From: a virus
IMG/VR virus record: IMGVR_UViG_3300031857_000635
Span: 1-35,988 of that record
DNA: 35,988 bases
Reading direction: 5' to 3' (one strand)
Position numbers and translations under genes: made by a program. How positions within the stretch are numbered: the stretch's first letter is position 1; every line of letters begins with the position of its first letter. Of the stretch, positions 7,890 through 15,194 are shown piece after piece. The notes under the pieces are model-generated. The model did no database searches, was not told the origin of the DNA, and saw only the letters and a list, made by a program, of their open reading frames with translations.

Positions 7890-8657
7890 ATGAATATTCA
7901 AACACAGATTGTGACCTGGATTCAGGACTATCTCAACAAACATCAACTAAAAAGTCTGGTCGTGGGAGTTAGTGGAGGCATCGACAGTGCAGTGGTCAGC
8001 GCCTTGTGCGCACAGACCGGAGTGCCCGTCTATGCCGTGAGTATGCCCATTCGTCAAAACGTCGTGGAAAATCTCAGAGCCCAAGCTCATATCAGTTGGT
8101 TAACTGACAGATATCCCAATGTTACTGGGTTATACATCAACCTCACTGACACCTTTGATTCTTTTTCTAAAGAAGTTGAGCAATCTTTGGGGTCAGAATT
8201 TACCAGCAATCTGGCCTTTGCCAACAGTCGTAGCCGCTTCAGGATGATCACTCTATATCAGATTGCTCAGAGCAAACAAGGTATTGTGGTGGGCACGGGT
8301 AATCGAGTAGAAGACTTTGGTGTGGGGTTCTACACCAAGTGGGGTGACGGTGGCGTGGATATCAGCCCCATTGGAGATCTCTACAAGAGTGAAGTATATG
8401 CCCTAGCACGTGAGCTGGGATTGAACCAGGGAATCATTGATGCCGCTCCCACCGATGGGTTGTGGGATGATGGCCGCACTGACGGCGATCAACTTTGCGC
8501 CAGTTATGATGAACTGGAGTGGGCCATGGAAAATCCCAATCCTCAGAATCCCACGCCTCGGCAACAGGAAGTGCTAACTATTTACAATCGCTTTCACACT
8601 GCGAATCAGCACAAGATGCAACCAATTCCTGTGTGTATTATTGAAAAAGATAAGTAA
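7890..8657 (+). CDS. nadE: NAD+ synthase, ammonia-dependent type
   Basis: A protein of 255 residues that amidates nicotinate adenine dinucleotide to NAD+ using ATP. The PP-loop SGGIDS is at residues 28-33. GTGNRVEDFGVGFYTKWGDG, DISPIGDLYKSEV and PTDGLW follow in family order. No glutaminase domain is present, and the length is close to E. coli NadE. QueC, another PP-loop enzyme, was considered and rejected because the substrate loops are those of NadE. It follows the receiver-like gene by 1 nt. In a phage it may refill NAD drained by infection or by NAD-consuming defence systems. Confidence 0.93.
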   Translation: MNIQTQIVTWIQDYLNKHQLKSLVVGVSGGIDSAVVSALCAQTGVPVYAVSMPIRQNVVENLRAQAHISWLTDRYPNVTGLYINLTDTFDSFSKEVEQSLGSEFTSNLAFANSRSRFRMITLYQIAQSKQGIVVGTGNRVEDFGVGFYTKWGDGGVDISPIGDLYKSEVYALARELGLNQGIIDAAPTDGLWDDGRTDGDQLCASYDELEWAMENPNPQNPTPRQQEVLTIYNRFHTANQHKMQPIPVCIIEKDK

Positions 8658-8662
8658 AAGAC

Positions 8663-8702
8663 AAGAGGACTTTGGGCATCGTCCCTCTTAAAAAATTCCG
8701 CT
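8663..8702 (+). promoter_or_regulatory. Hairpin with A-rich tail upstream of queD; preQ1-I riboswitch-like
   Basis: Stem AAGAGG (8663-8668) / CCTCTT (8684-8689) encloses a 15-nt loop with GGG, and is followed by AAAAAATTCC. A GAGG/CCCTCT stem with an A-rich tail whose end pairs back into the loop is the layout of the preQ1-I aptamer. Here TCC could pair with loop GGG. It lies 36 nt before queD, a gene of that pathway. Against it: the loop is longer than usual and the base before the loop GGG is T, not the preQ1-reading C. It may simply be an attenuator or processing hairpin. Confidence 0.3.
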
Positions 8703-8738
8703 GCTCGTGTTACAATTAACATAGGAGACATTCAACTA

Positions 8739-9164
8739 ATGCCTAAAATTACTGCAAGTCGTTATCACGACTTTTCCACCGGCCATCGAGTATATGGCCA
8801 TGAATCCAAATGCGCCCACTTACATGGCCACAACTATCGTATCCACTTCACAGTGGAAGCTGATAAATTGGACACAGTGGGCCGGGTAATGGATTTCTCT
8901 GCAATCAAAAATTATCTGTGTGAATGGCTAGAACTACAGTGGGATCACAAGTTCCTTGTGTGGCAACAGGATCCCTGGAGTCTGGAACTCAAGAAACTGG
9001 ACCCTCAGGGCACCGTGATTGTGCCGTTTAATCCTACAGCTGAAAACATGGGACAGTATCTGATTGAAACAGTGGGCCCGGAACAACTGAAGGACACTGG
9101 TGTGAGATTGATTGCTGTGGACATTGAAGAAACACGCAAGTGCAAAGCCACTGTAACGGTGTGA
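8739..9164 (+). CDS. queD: 6-carboxy-tetrahydropterin synthase
   Basis: A protein of 141 residues of the PTPS/QueD family, converting dihydroneopterin triphosphate (the FolE product) to 6-carboxy-5,6,7,8-tetrahydropterin. FSTGHRVYGHESKCAHLHGHNY holds the zinc histidines H16, H29 and H31 and the catalytic C25. PTAENMGQYL and the C-terminal acidic EET complete the pattern. ATG 8739 is preceded by TAGGAGA. It lies downstream of nadE and upstream of a small membrane protein gene, with queE about 1.6 kb further on beyond an inserted HNH gene. Confident in family; QueD rather than eukaryotic-type PTPS is inferred from the queE neighbour. Confidence 0.92.
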   Translation: MPKITASRYHDFSTGHRVYGHESKCAHLHGHNYRIHFTVEADKLDTVGRVMDFSAIKNYLCEWLELQWDHKFLVWQQDPWSLELKKLDPQGTVIVPFNPTAENMGQYLIETVGPEQLKDTGVRLIAVDIEETRKCKATVTV

Positions 9165-9165
9165 T

Positions 9166-9402
9166 ATGAAACAAAGCCAACTAGACAACTATGTTAAATG
9201 GTTAGGTACTATTCTCACTGCGGTGGGTGTCACACTTACTGCGTTTGATGTTACTCCGTTAAACAAACTAGTGGGCATACTGGGTAGTATAGGATGGATT
9301 TGGGCTGGGTGGCGCATGCGCGAGCCCAGCCTTTATCTTCTAAACGCTTTCTTCATTGTGCTACTATTGCTAGGCCTTTTGTTAACAACTAAACATTTTT
9401 GA
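9166..9402 (+). CDS. Small membrane protein, unknown function
   Basis: A protein of 78 residues starting 1 nt after the queD stop. Three hydrophobic segments are visible: about 12-28 (LGTILTAVGVTLTAF), 34-50 (LVGILGSIGWIWAGW) and 56-75 (LYLLNAFFIVLLLLGLLL). The segment LVGILGSIGWIWAGWRMREPSL followed by N is typical of short conserved phage membrane proteins. A transporter-fragment (PnuC-like) relation is possible but unproven. Confidence 0.6.
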   Translation: MKQSQLDNYVKWLGTILTAVGVTLTAFDVTPLNKLVGILGSIGWIWAGWRMREPSLYLLNAFFIVLLLLGLLLTTKHF

Positions 9403-9424
9403 CGTTCTTATTAAAAATTCTCCT

Positions 9425-9460
9425 TCACCTTGTATAAATAAACTTACAGGGAGAAGGTGA
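9425..9460 (+). promoter_or_regulatory. Hairpin with consensus late promoter in loop, before HNH gene
   Basis: TCACCTT (9425-9431) pairs with AAGGTGA (9454-9460), which contains the Shine-Dalgarno and the first base of the start codon. TTCTCC (9418-9423) can alternatively pair with GGAGAA (9450-9455). The loop carries an exact TATAAATA at 9433-9440. This is the third start-hiding hairpin with a late-type motif in its loop in front of a homing endonuclease gene. Transcripts begun at the late motif would lack the 5' arm. Confidence 0.65.
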
Positions 9461-10755
9461 TGAACATTCACTATTTAAATCGATATAACGCATTCATTGA
9501 AAGGATCAGGCAATTAGGAAATAGAGACCTAGAATATAGCGAAAAACATCATATTAAACCTAGATGTATGGGTGGGTCTGATGAACCTGATAATCTTATC
9601 ACGTTGTCATTGAGAGAACACTTTTTATGTCATTGGATGCTGTATAAAGCATATCCAAAACATTTAGGGTTGGCTAGTGCATTTTTACAAATGGTGAACA
9701 AGAATTCTAAAACCAATAAACCACAAGACTTCAAAATTACTAGTCGAGTATATGAGCAACTCAAAATTGCAGTTTACCAAATGCTAAGTGAACACATGAC
9801 CAATCGAGTATATGTGAAAAATGCAGACAATGAAACATTCTACATGAGTAAAGAAGAATATGCAGCTCAGTCTGACATAGTTTTTCACACCAAAGGCAAA
9901 ATTTATGTGTTTGATAAACAAACCGAAAGTTGGGTTTACATTAGCTCAATTGAGTATCAAACTAATAAAGACAGATATATTACCAGACTGAGTCGAGAAT
10001 TATATGATCACAAAAAAGAATTAGATGTTAATCTTTTTCGTTATCTAGATTTAGACTCGAACGAAATTGTCAAAATGAGTAAGTATCGAGCCACTGATTT
10101 AAATGAGCATCTTGGTCGAAAAAGATATAAACAAGTCATCGAATCGAAAGTAACTTATCAAGATGAAAATGGTAATAAACACATAATTAAAGCAAAAGAT
10201 TACGATCCAAAAACTCATACCCATGTATTAAAAAACAAAGTCAACGTATGGGACCTCCAACTTGAAAAACAAAGAATTATACCTAGAACTGAATATGACT
10301 TCAATCCTGCTAGATATCTTACTTCCACTAAAGGAAAAATAATTGCGTTAGATACTAACACTGGAAAATCTTGCCTGATTGACAAAAAACTGTTTGATGG
10401 GGTAAGATATGTGGGAGTTACTAAAAATCTCACTACAGTTTTAGATAAGTCAACCGGTCAATATGTACAAATTTCAAGAGATCAAGTTCTAAACAACAAA
10501 GAACGTTACGCTGGACCTTGTGCTGGTAAGATCAATATAATCAATAAACAAACAGGGATTCGATCACAGGTCCCACAAGATCAGTTTGACAAAAATGTGC
10601 ATTTGTCGCTAGGTAACAAAAAATATCTGTTCAAATGTCAACATGTTAAGACTGGTAAAATCAAAAACATCAATATATACGAATGGCATTTGGTCCAAGA
10701 TTTGTATGTAATTTTGGATGAAAAAAAATTTTTAGAACTTAAAAATTTGCTATAA
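9460..10755 (+). CDS. HNH homing endonuclease
   Basis: A protein of 431 residues starting at ATG 9460 behind GGGAGAAGG. The N-terminal HNH nuclease is clear: EKHHIKPRCMGGSD, then DNLITLSLREHFLCHWML supplies the Asn and final His. The remaining 330 residues hold repeated units of the form (V/I)-x-D-x-x-T-G-x-x-x-x-I followed by a basic D-x-F/Y-x-x-x-x-R/K-Y segment, for example VLDKSTGQYVQISRDQ and IINKQTGIRSQVPQDQ, likely DNA-contacting modules. It separates queD and its small membrane-protein partner from queE, so it is a mobile insertion in a metabolic operon. AT-rich codon use differs from its neighbours. Confidence 0.88.
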   Translation: MNIHYLNRYNAFIERIRQLGNRDLEYSEKHHIKPRCMGGSDEPDNLITLSLREHFLCHWMLYKAYPKHLGLASAFLQMVNKNSKTNKPQDFKITSRVYEQLKIAVYQMLSEHMTNRVYVKNADNETFYMSKEEYAAQSDIVFHTKGKIYVFDKQTESWVYISSIEYQTNKDRYITRLSRELYDHKKELDVNLFRYLDLDSNEIVKMSKYRATDLNEHLGRKRYKQVIESKVTYQDENGNKHIIKAKDYDPKTHTHVLKNKVNVWDLQLEKQRIIPRTEYDFNPARYLTSTKGKIIALDTNTGKSCLIDKKLFDGVRYVGVTKNLTTVLDKSTGQYVQISRDQVLNNKERYAGPCAGKINIINKQTGIRSQVPQDQFDKNVHLSLGNKKYLFKCQHVKTGKIKNINIYEWHLVQDLYVILDEKKFLELKNLL

Positions 10756-10798
10756 TTATTATAGTAAGCAGAAACATAACTAAAGGAAAAAATTTAAT

Positions 10799-11678
10799 AT
10801 GCGTAATAACCGAACTATTAAGGTCTCGGAAATTTTTTTTTTTTAGTCTACAAGGTGAAGGCCGATACGTTGGAGTGCCCAGCATCTTCATGCGAACTTT
10901 TGGATGCAATTTTCGTTGCAAGTCATTTGGGTGCAGTACTCCAGTAACTGACAAGTATAATCCCGAAGTAGCCGATGTTATCAAAAATATTGATCAGTTT
11001 AAAGTGTTTGATGACTTGCCACTGGTTAGTACTGGTTGTGATACTTATGCCAGTATCTACCCAGAATTCCGCCACCTCAGCCCAGATTACTCAATAGAAC
11101 AATTGCGAGAGCGGTTCAACGAACTGTTACCCAATAACACATGGATTCAACCCAATGGCAACGATGTACATTTGGTGATCACAGGCGGTGAACCTTTGCT
11201 GGGCTGGCAGAGTATGTACCCTGCGATTTTGGACAATGAAAACACGCATGGATTACGCAATGTGACTTTTGAAACCAACGGTACACAAAAAATTCATCAG
11301 GACTTGGGCAGGTTTATCACTGGTCAGTTTGAAGGCGACTCGTGTTTCACGTTTAGCGTAAGTCCCAAACTCAGCGCAAGTGGTGAGAGTTGGAGTGATG
11401 CTATCAAACCTGACGTTGTGGCTTCCTATGAAAATTACGGATTTGCTTATCTGAAGTTCGTAGTGGATTCTCCTGAACATTTTGCTGAAGCTGATCAAGC
11501 AGTGGCAGAATATCGTGCTGCTGGTTTCGTGGGACCTGTTTATGTGATGCCAGTGGGTGGTGTGGATGTTATCTACAACGGAAACAAGTTCAATATTGCT
11601 GAAGAAGCCATGCGTCGTGGTTACTACTACAGTCCTCGACTGCATGTGGATCTGTGGGGAAATAGTTGGTCTAAGTAA
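10799..11678 (+). CDS. queE: 7-carboxy-7-deazaguanine synthase (radical SAM), reading frame broken at a T12 run
   Basis: QueE turns carboxy-tetrahydropterin (QueD product) into 7-carboxy-7-deazaguanine. The start ATG 10799 has AAAGGA upstream and reads to SEI, then runs into twelve T (10833-10844) and a TAG stop. In the frame after the run the protein continues SLQGEGRYVGVPSIFMRTFG, exactly the family start (EIF-x-S-L-Q-G-E-G), to the stop at 11678. Then follow GCNFRCKSFGC and TGCDTY (cluster cysteines), ITGGEPLLGW (SAM site) and FETNGT. One T fewer restores the frame. So the gene is a sequencing error, a slippage-dependent gene, or a recent mutant. Restart at ATG 10875 would lose the SLQGEG substrate segment. 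Confidence 0.85.
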
Positions 11679-11680
11679 AA

Positions 11681-11724
11681 ATATCCCCATCCTTTACTAA
11701 ATATTTGTGAAAGGATGGGGATAT
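11681..11724 (+). promoter_or_regulatory. 15-bp perfect hairpin hiding the Vsr-like gene start, late-type motif in loop
   Basis: 11681-11695 (ATATCCCCATCCTTT) is a perfect complement of 11710-11724. The whole Shine-Dalgarno (AAAGGA) and most of the ATG (11723) lie in the 3' arm. The 14-nt loop contains ACTAAATA. The hairpin is also placed to end the queE transcript, as it begins 3 nt after that stop. Confidence 0.75.
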
Positions 11725-12480
11725 GAAAAAAGGTTCTTATACTCATGACGAGTTCATAAAAAAGTTGCTGAAGTTAACCCTAAGATAAAAATTTTGTCCG
11801 AGTACAAAGGAGTGGAGAATAAAGTTACTGTTGAATGTCAACATCATGGAACAAATGAGATTTACGCATATCGTTTACTTAAACCAAATAGACATTGTTG
11901 TAAAAAAGGATATCACGAAGAAAAAAAGGGAAAAGTCAAAGTTACTCTTGACGATAGAAAACAAAAATATAAATCTATCTTAAAGGAATTGTGTTTTAAA
12001 GATTCTTTTTTATTAGATGATAGAAAACTACACAATATATTCTGTAAGAAGCATAATTTATATTTTAGTCAATGGATGAGTTCGTTAAATGTCGGAGTTG
12101 GATGTCCTCATTGTGGTAAAGAAAACAAACGTAATGCAGGACTAAAGATGATAAAAATTGCAAGAAAAAAGCAATTTGATGCAGGAAGAGCAAGATTCGT
12201 TTCAAAAAATGAAACAAAATGGTTAGACTCATTGGAGGTACCAGTTAGGCAAAAATGGTTAGAAGATATAAAGTATAGCGTTGATGGTTTTGATCCTGAA
12301 ACAAATACAGTATTTTTATATCATGGAAAATTTTGGCATGGATGCATTTACACTTTTGATCCAGAACTAATTCACCCTATTCTTAAAGTTAAAATGAAAG
12401 ATTTGTACGAAAAAACTATGTTGATAGAAAATCAAATTAAAAAAGCAGGTTACAATTTAGTAACAAAGTGGGGGCTATAA
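11723..12480 (+). CDS. Vsr-like (EDxHD) homing endonuclease, frameshifted near its start
   Basis: From ATG 11723 the frame reads MKKGSYTHDEFIKK and is then lost at an A6 run (11758-11763). One more A would join it to VAEVNPKIKILSEYKG and the rest of the protein to 12480. The middle holds two zinc-finger-like parts (VECQHHG ... CCKKGYH and FCKKH ... CPHCGKEN). The C-terminus is a very-short-patch-repair-like nuclease: SVDGFDPETNTVFLYHGKFWHG, then LYEKTMLIENQIKKAGYNLV. This is the pattern of Vsr-like phage homing endonucleases. It is an insertion downstream of queE, AT-rich, and possibly a dead gene or a homopolymer sequencing error. Confidence 0.7.
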
Positions 12481-12512
12481 AATATGCTAAAAATAATGAA
12501 ATGGAGTCGGTA

Positions 12513-12953
12513 ATGCCCATTCTCAGTAAATTTGCACAGATACGTTGGCCCTGGAACTCTGAGCCATTGCCTGAGCCTGGACCTCCAGCTGAAACACCGA
12601 AACCAGCCAAACCCAGGGCCAAGCGAATTCCCAAGCCCAAACCTGAACCTGCGGTGTTGAGTGCCAAAGAACAAGCCACTGCTGAAAAACGTCCTTATGT
12701 GAATGTGTTGGGTCTGGACTTTGATCCCAAAAATCCCACACTGGGGAGTTTTGAATTGGACTGGAATGAATACTTTATCAAACAACTGTTGGTAAGTGGT
12801 TATCAGGGGGAAACTGAAGAACAATTAGTGGATCAATGGTTCAGAGGTATCTGCCGGCATGTTGTAGATGAAACCTGGGAGCAGGATCAAGCCGATCCCA
12901 CCAACCGAGTGACTCGTAGAGATTTAGGTAACGGCCGAACCGAAATCGGTTGA
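12513..12953 (+). CDS. Conserved phage protein with proline-rich linker, unknown function
   Basis: A protein of 146 residues from ATG 12513, supported by GGAG 6 nt upstream. Residues about 18-50 are a Pro/Lys-rich linker (PLPEPGPPAETPKPAKPRAK). The C-terminal part (PTLGSFELDWNEYFIKQL, GYQGETEEQLVDQWFRGICRHV) resembles a conserved uncharacterised protein of T4-like cyanophages (from memory). The promoter of the exonuclease gene begins in its last codon. Confidence 0.6.
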   Translation: MPILSKFAQIRWPWNSEPLPEPGPPAETPKPAKPRAKRIPKPKPEPAVLSAKEQATAEKRPYVNVLGLDFDPKNPTLGSFELDWNEYFIKQLLVSGYQGETEEQLVDQWFRGICRHVVDETWEQDQADPTNRVTRRDLGNGRTEIG

Positions 12954-12978
12954 CATTGATATCAATAATTGCTATAAT
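12950..12978 (+). promoter_or_regulatory. Consensus promoter giving a leaderless exonuclease mRNA
   Basis: TTGACA (12950-12955), 17 bp, TGC-TATAAT (12973-12978): a full consensus match. The ATG of the next gene begins 6 nt after the -10 box, where transcription should start. No Shine-Dalgarno could fit. Confidence 0.85.
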
Positions 12979-12984
12979 ACTTTT

Positions 12985-13971
12985 ATGACATTTCTGATTG
13001 TAGATTTGGCAAATACGTTCTACCGTGCTCGGCATTCAGCACACAAGGCTCAATCCCCAGAAGAAAAAGTGGGATTGGCTATCCACGTAACACTGAGCAG
13101 CATTGCCAGTTGTTGGCGGCAACATCGGGCCAATCATGTGGTAATTGCACTAGAGGGTCGCTCCTGGCGCAAAGATTTTTATCAACCCTACAAACGCAAC
13201 CGTGTTGATGCTCGCAACGCAGCCACTCCTGCCCAGCAGGCTGAAGATCAGATGTTCTGGGATGCAAACGATTCATTGGCTGCATTCCTGCGAGATCGCA
13301 CCAATGTCACTGTGCTACAAAACTCTGCATTGGAAGCTGATGATCTCATTGCTGGATGGATTCAATCCCGACCCAATGATCAGCATGTGATTGTGAGCAG
13401 TGACAGCGATTATGTTCAACTGTTGGCTCCCAATGTTCGCCAGTACAATGGTGTTTCTGAAGAGTTAATTACTCTGGAAGGCATCTTTGATCGTCTGGGC
13501 AAGCCAGTGAAAGATCGCAAGACTGGCTTGCCCAAAACTACACCTGATCCTGAATGGTTGCTGTTTGAAAAGTGTATACGCGGCGACACCACTGACAACG
13601 TGTTCAGCGCCTATCCGGGCGTGCGAACCAAGGGTTCAAAAAACAAAGTGGGTCTGACTGAAGCATTTGCTGACCGTAAAATTCAGGGCTGGGCCTGGAA
13701 CAACCTGATGCTTCAGCGTTGGGTGGATCACGAGGGCAACGAGCATCTTGTACTGGATGATTATCATCGCAACCGAGTTCTGGTGGATCTCAGTGCTCAA
13801 CCTGATCATATTCGTGAAAAAATACAACAAACAATCAACTCAGTTCAATCGCTGAACCGCCCCATGGTGGGAGCTCAGTTTTTGAAGTTTTGTGGTCGTT
13901 TTGATCTCAACCGATTGAGCGAACAGGCCTCCACTTGGGGCCAAATACTGGGAGCAGCATTACCAGAATGA
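12985..13971 (+). CDS. 5'-3' exonuclease / flap nuclease (T4 RNase H-like)
   Basis: A protein of 328 residues of the FEN family, which removes 5' flaps and RNA primers in replication. Metal-site acidic residues appear in order: D in FLIVDLANTFYR, E-G-R-S-W-R-K-D-F plus YKRNR, LEADDLIAGW, VSSDSDYVQLL, and CIRGDTTDNV followed by PGV of the helix-hairpin-helix. It is the first gene under a consensus promoter and appears leaderless. The stop overlaps the next start (ATGA). Confident in family; by context it serves phage replication. Confidence 0.92.
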   Translation: MTFLIVDLANTFYRARHSAHKAQSPEEKVGLAIHVTLSSIASCWRQHRANHVVIALEGRSWRKDFYQPYKRNRVDARNAATPAQQAEDQMFWDANDSLAAFLRDRTNVTVLQNSALEADDLIAGWIQSRPNDQHVIVSSDSDYVQLLAPNVRQYNGVSEELITLEGIFDRLGKPVKDRKTGLPKTTPDPEWLLFEKCIRGDTTDNVFSAYPGVRTKGSKNKVGLTEAFADRKIQGWAWNNLMLQRWVDHEGNEHLVLDDYHRNRVLVDLSAQPDHIREKIQQTINSVQSLNRPMVGAQFLKFCGRFDLNRLSEQASTWGQILGAALPE

Positions 13972-14345
13972 GCACTAGATCAATTTATATCCAGGATAAC
14001 ACTGGTCTTATCGAAGTAACCAGTACAGATACTACTAATGGTAGTATCTGTACTGATTATATTTCAGACTCTCTCAGAGAGGTACGCTGGAGAGAAGGGT
14101 ATGGACTGGGATTCGTGTCCAACGGGCTGTGGCATCAAATACCCAATACTCACTATAGTATTTCATGGAATATTCGTGGAAGAGAAATCGTGGAATGGAT
14201 TCACAAACAAAGAAAACAACAGGATATCTGGCGTCAACAAGCACAAGATTCGCCCGCAGTTGCTGACGCACTCAAAACATTTACAGACTCACTAGAGCAA
14301 CTGGTGGTCATCGCCAGTTTGTCCGCAGGAATACCAGAAAAATAA
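13968..14345 (+). CDS. Unknown phage protein
   Basis: A protein of 125 residues starting at ATG 13968 within the exonuclease stop (ATGA overlap). The middle (WREGYGLGFVSNGLWHQIPNTHYSISWNI) resembles a conserved small phage protein. The C-terminus is helical (ADALKTFTDSLEQLVVIASL). A perfect 15-bp inverted repeat lies inside the gene at 14021-14055. No catalytic motif. Confidence 0.55.
   Translation: MSTRSIYIQDNTGLIEVTSTDTTNGSICTDYISDSLREVRWREGYGLGFVSNGLWHQIPNTHYSISWNIRGREIVEWIHKQRKQQDIWRQQAQDSPAVADALKTFTDSLEQLVVIASLSAGIPEK
14021..14055. repeat. Perfect 15-bp inverted repeat within a coding region
   Basis: CAGTACAGATACTAC (14021-14035), 5-nt loop TAATG, GTAGTATCTGTACTG (14041-14055). It would form a very stable RNA hairpin about 50 nt into the gene at 13968. 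There is no T-run after it, so it is not a standard terminator. Confidence 0.8.
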
Positions 14346-14346
14346 T

Positions 14347-14538
14347 ATGACCTTACAAGATTTGTTCACTGGCAATTTTCAAACATCTCAATTGCTAAGA
14401 GAGTTAGCACCATTACTCACATTGGCTTTTTGTTCCAGTTATGCTGGGTATTTGCGTGGCTGGAATCAGGGATTCGCCAAAGCCATAAACCTAACAGAAA
14501 ACAATTCATCCAACAAGGAGGAAAACTCAGATGTCTAA
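14347..14538 (+). CDS. Small single-span membrane protein, unknown
   Basis: A protein of 63 residues, starting 1 nt after the previous stop. Residues about 18-38 (LRELAPLLTLAFCSSYAGYL) form one likely membrane segment. The C-terminus is hydrophilic (NNSSNKEENSDV). It overlaps the next gene by 8 nt and is probably translationally coupled. No family recognised. Confidence 0.5.
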   Translation: MTLQDLFTGNFQTSQLLRELAPLLTLAFCSSYAGYLRGWNQGFAKAINLTENNSSNKEENSDV

Positions 14539-15013
14539 GCTAACAGCCAAAAATGTTTCCGACACATTCTGGATTGTACAACACAATGGTCGCAAGGTGG
14601 GAAACATCACCGTCAATGCACAAGGCGTAGTTCTACAGACTCCCAATGGTACCAAACAGTTTCAGAAACTCAAAGACATTGAGCATGATTTTGACATCGA
14701 ATGGCAGGAAATCACAGTAACCAAACCAGAAAAATCCTGTGATGTTTTTGGTTATCCAACTCGCAACCCAGCACACAATCCTGAATTCGATGTTCATCGT
14801 CGTCTGCCGCTGTTTACTTCTGACGCAGATAGCAAGAGTAAATTGTGTGCCGGATATTATTTGGTAAACAAACAGGGTTGGAAAAGAATGTTCTGCCCCA
14901 AACTGATCACGCTGGATCGGTACAGCTATTACGGCCCCTACATGAACAAACAGGATCTGTTAGCACGCCATCAAATTATCCAAAATGACCCCTTATATCA
15001 AACTGCTCAATGA
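14531..15013 (+). CDS. Conserved phage protein (VFGYPT / RLPLFT family), unknown function
   Basis: A protein of 160 residues preceded by AAGGAGG. The N-terminal half is a small beta-rich part (GRKVGNITVNAQGVVLQT). The C-terminal half reads CDVFGYPTRNPAHNP, VHRRLPLFTSDADSKSK, CAGYYLVNK and FCPKLITLDRYSYYGPY. This block I recall from conserved uncharacterised proteins of T4-like marine phages. Six aromatic/Cys positions in it suggest a structured, perhaps metal-binding domain. The role is unknown. Confidence 0.7.
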   Translation: MSKLTAKNVSDTFWIVQHNGRKVGNITVNAQGVVLQTPNGTKQFQKLKDIEHDFDIEWQEITVTKPEKSCDVFGYPTRNPAHNPEFDVHRRLPLFTSDADSKSKLCAGYYLVNKQGWKRMFCPKLITLDRYSYYGPYMNKQDLLARHQIIQNDPLYQTAQ

Positions 15014-15188
15014 TCGAGTAAAGTTACTGAACCTAAACCGAACCAGTAATATTACTCTGACTGCTACTGAAGCTCGTTTGCTGCATAATGAAGTATTTGC
15101 ATTGCTGGATAAAATATCTGCACTGCAAAATCAACTCCTGGCTCAAAAGCCTGATTCTTCTGGAGGTTTAAACGGCGGAACTTGGTAA
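14985..15188 (+). CDS. Small helical protein, unknown function
   Basis: A protein of 67 residues overlapping the previous gene by 29 nt. The centre (TLTATEARLLHNEVFALLDKI) and following SALQNQLLAQ form an amphipathic, coiled-coil-like helix. The tail is Gly/Ser-rich. Short helical proteins of this kind are common in T4-like phages. Nothing points to an activity. Confidence 0.5.
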   Translation: MTPYIKLLNDRVKLLNLNRTSNITLTATEARLLHNEVFALLDKISALQNQLLAQKPDSSGGLNGGTW

Positions 15189-15194
15189 TTTTTC

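Noticed and set aside
7890-8657. Call as QueC because of the PP-loop and the nearby queD/queE
   Set aside because: GTGNRVE, YTKWGDG and PIGDLYKSEV are NAD synthase motifs, and the zinc-binding cysteines of QueC are absent.
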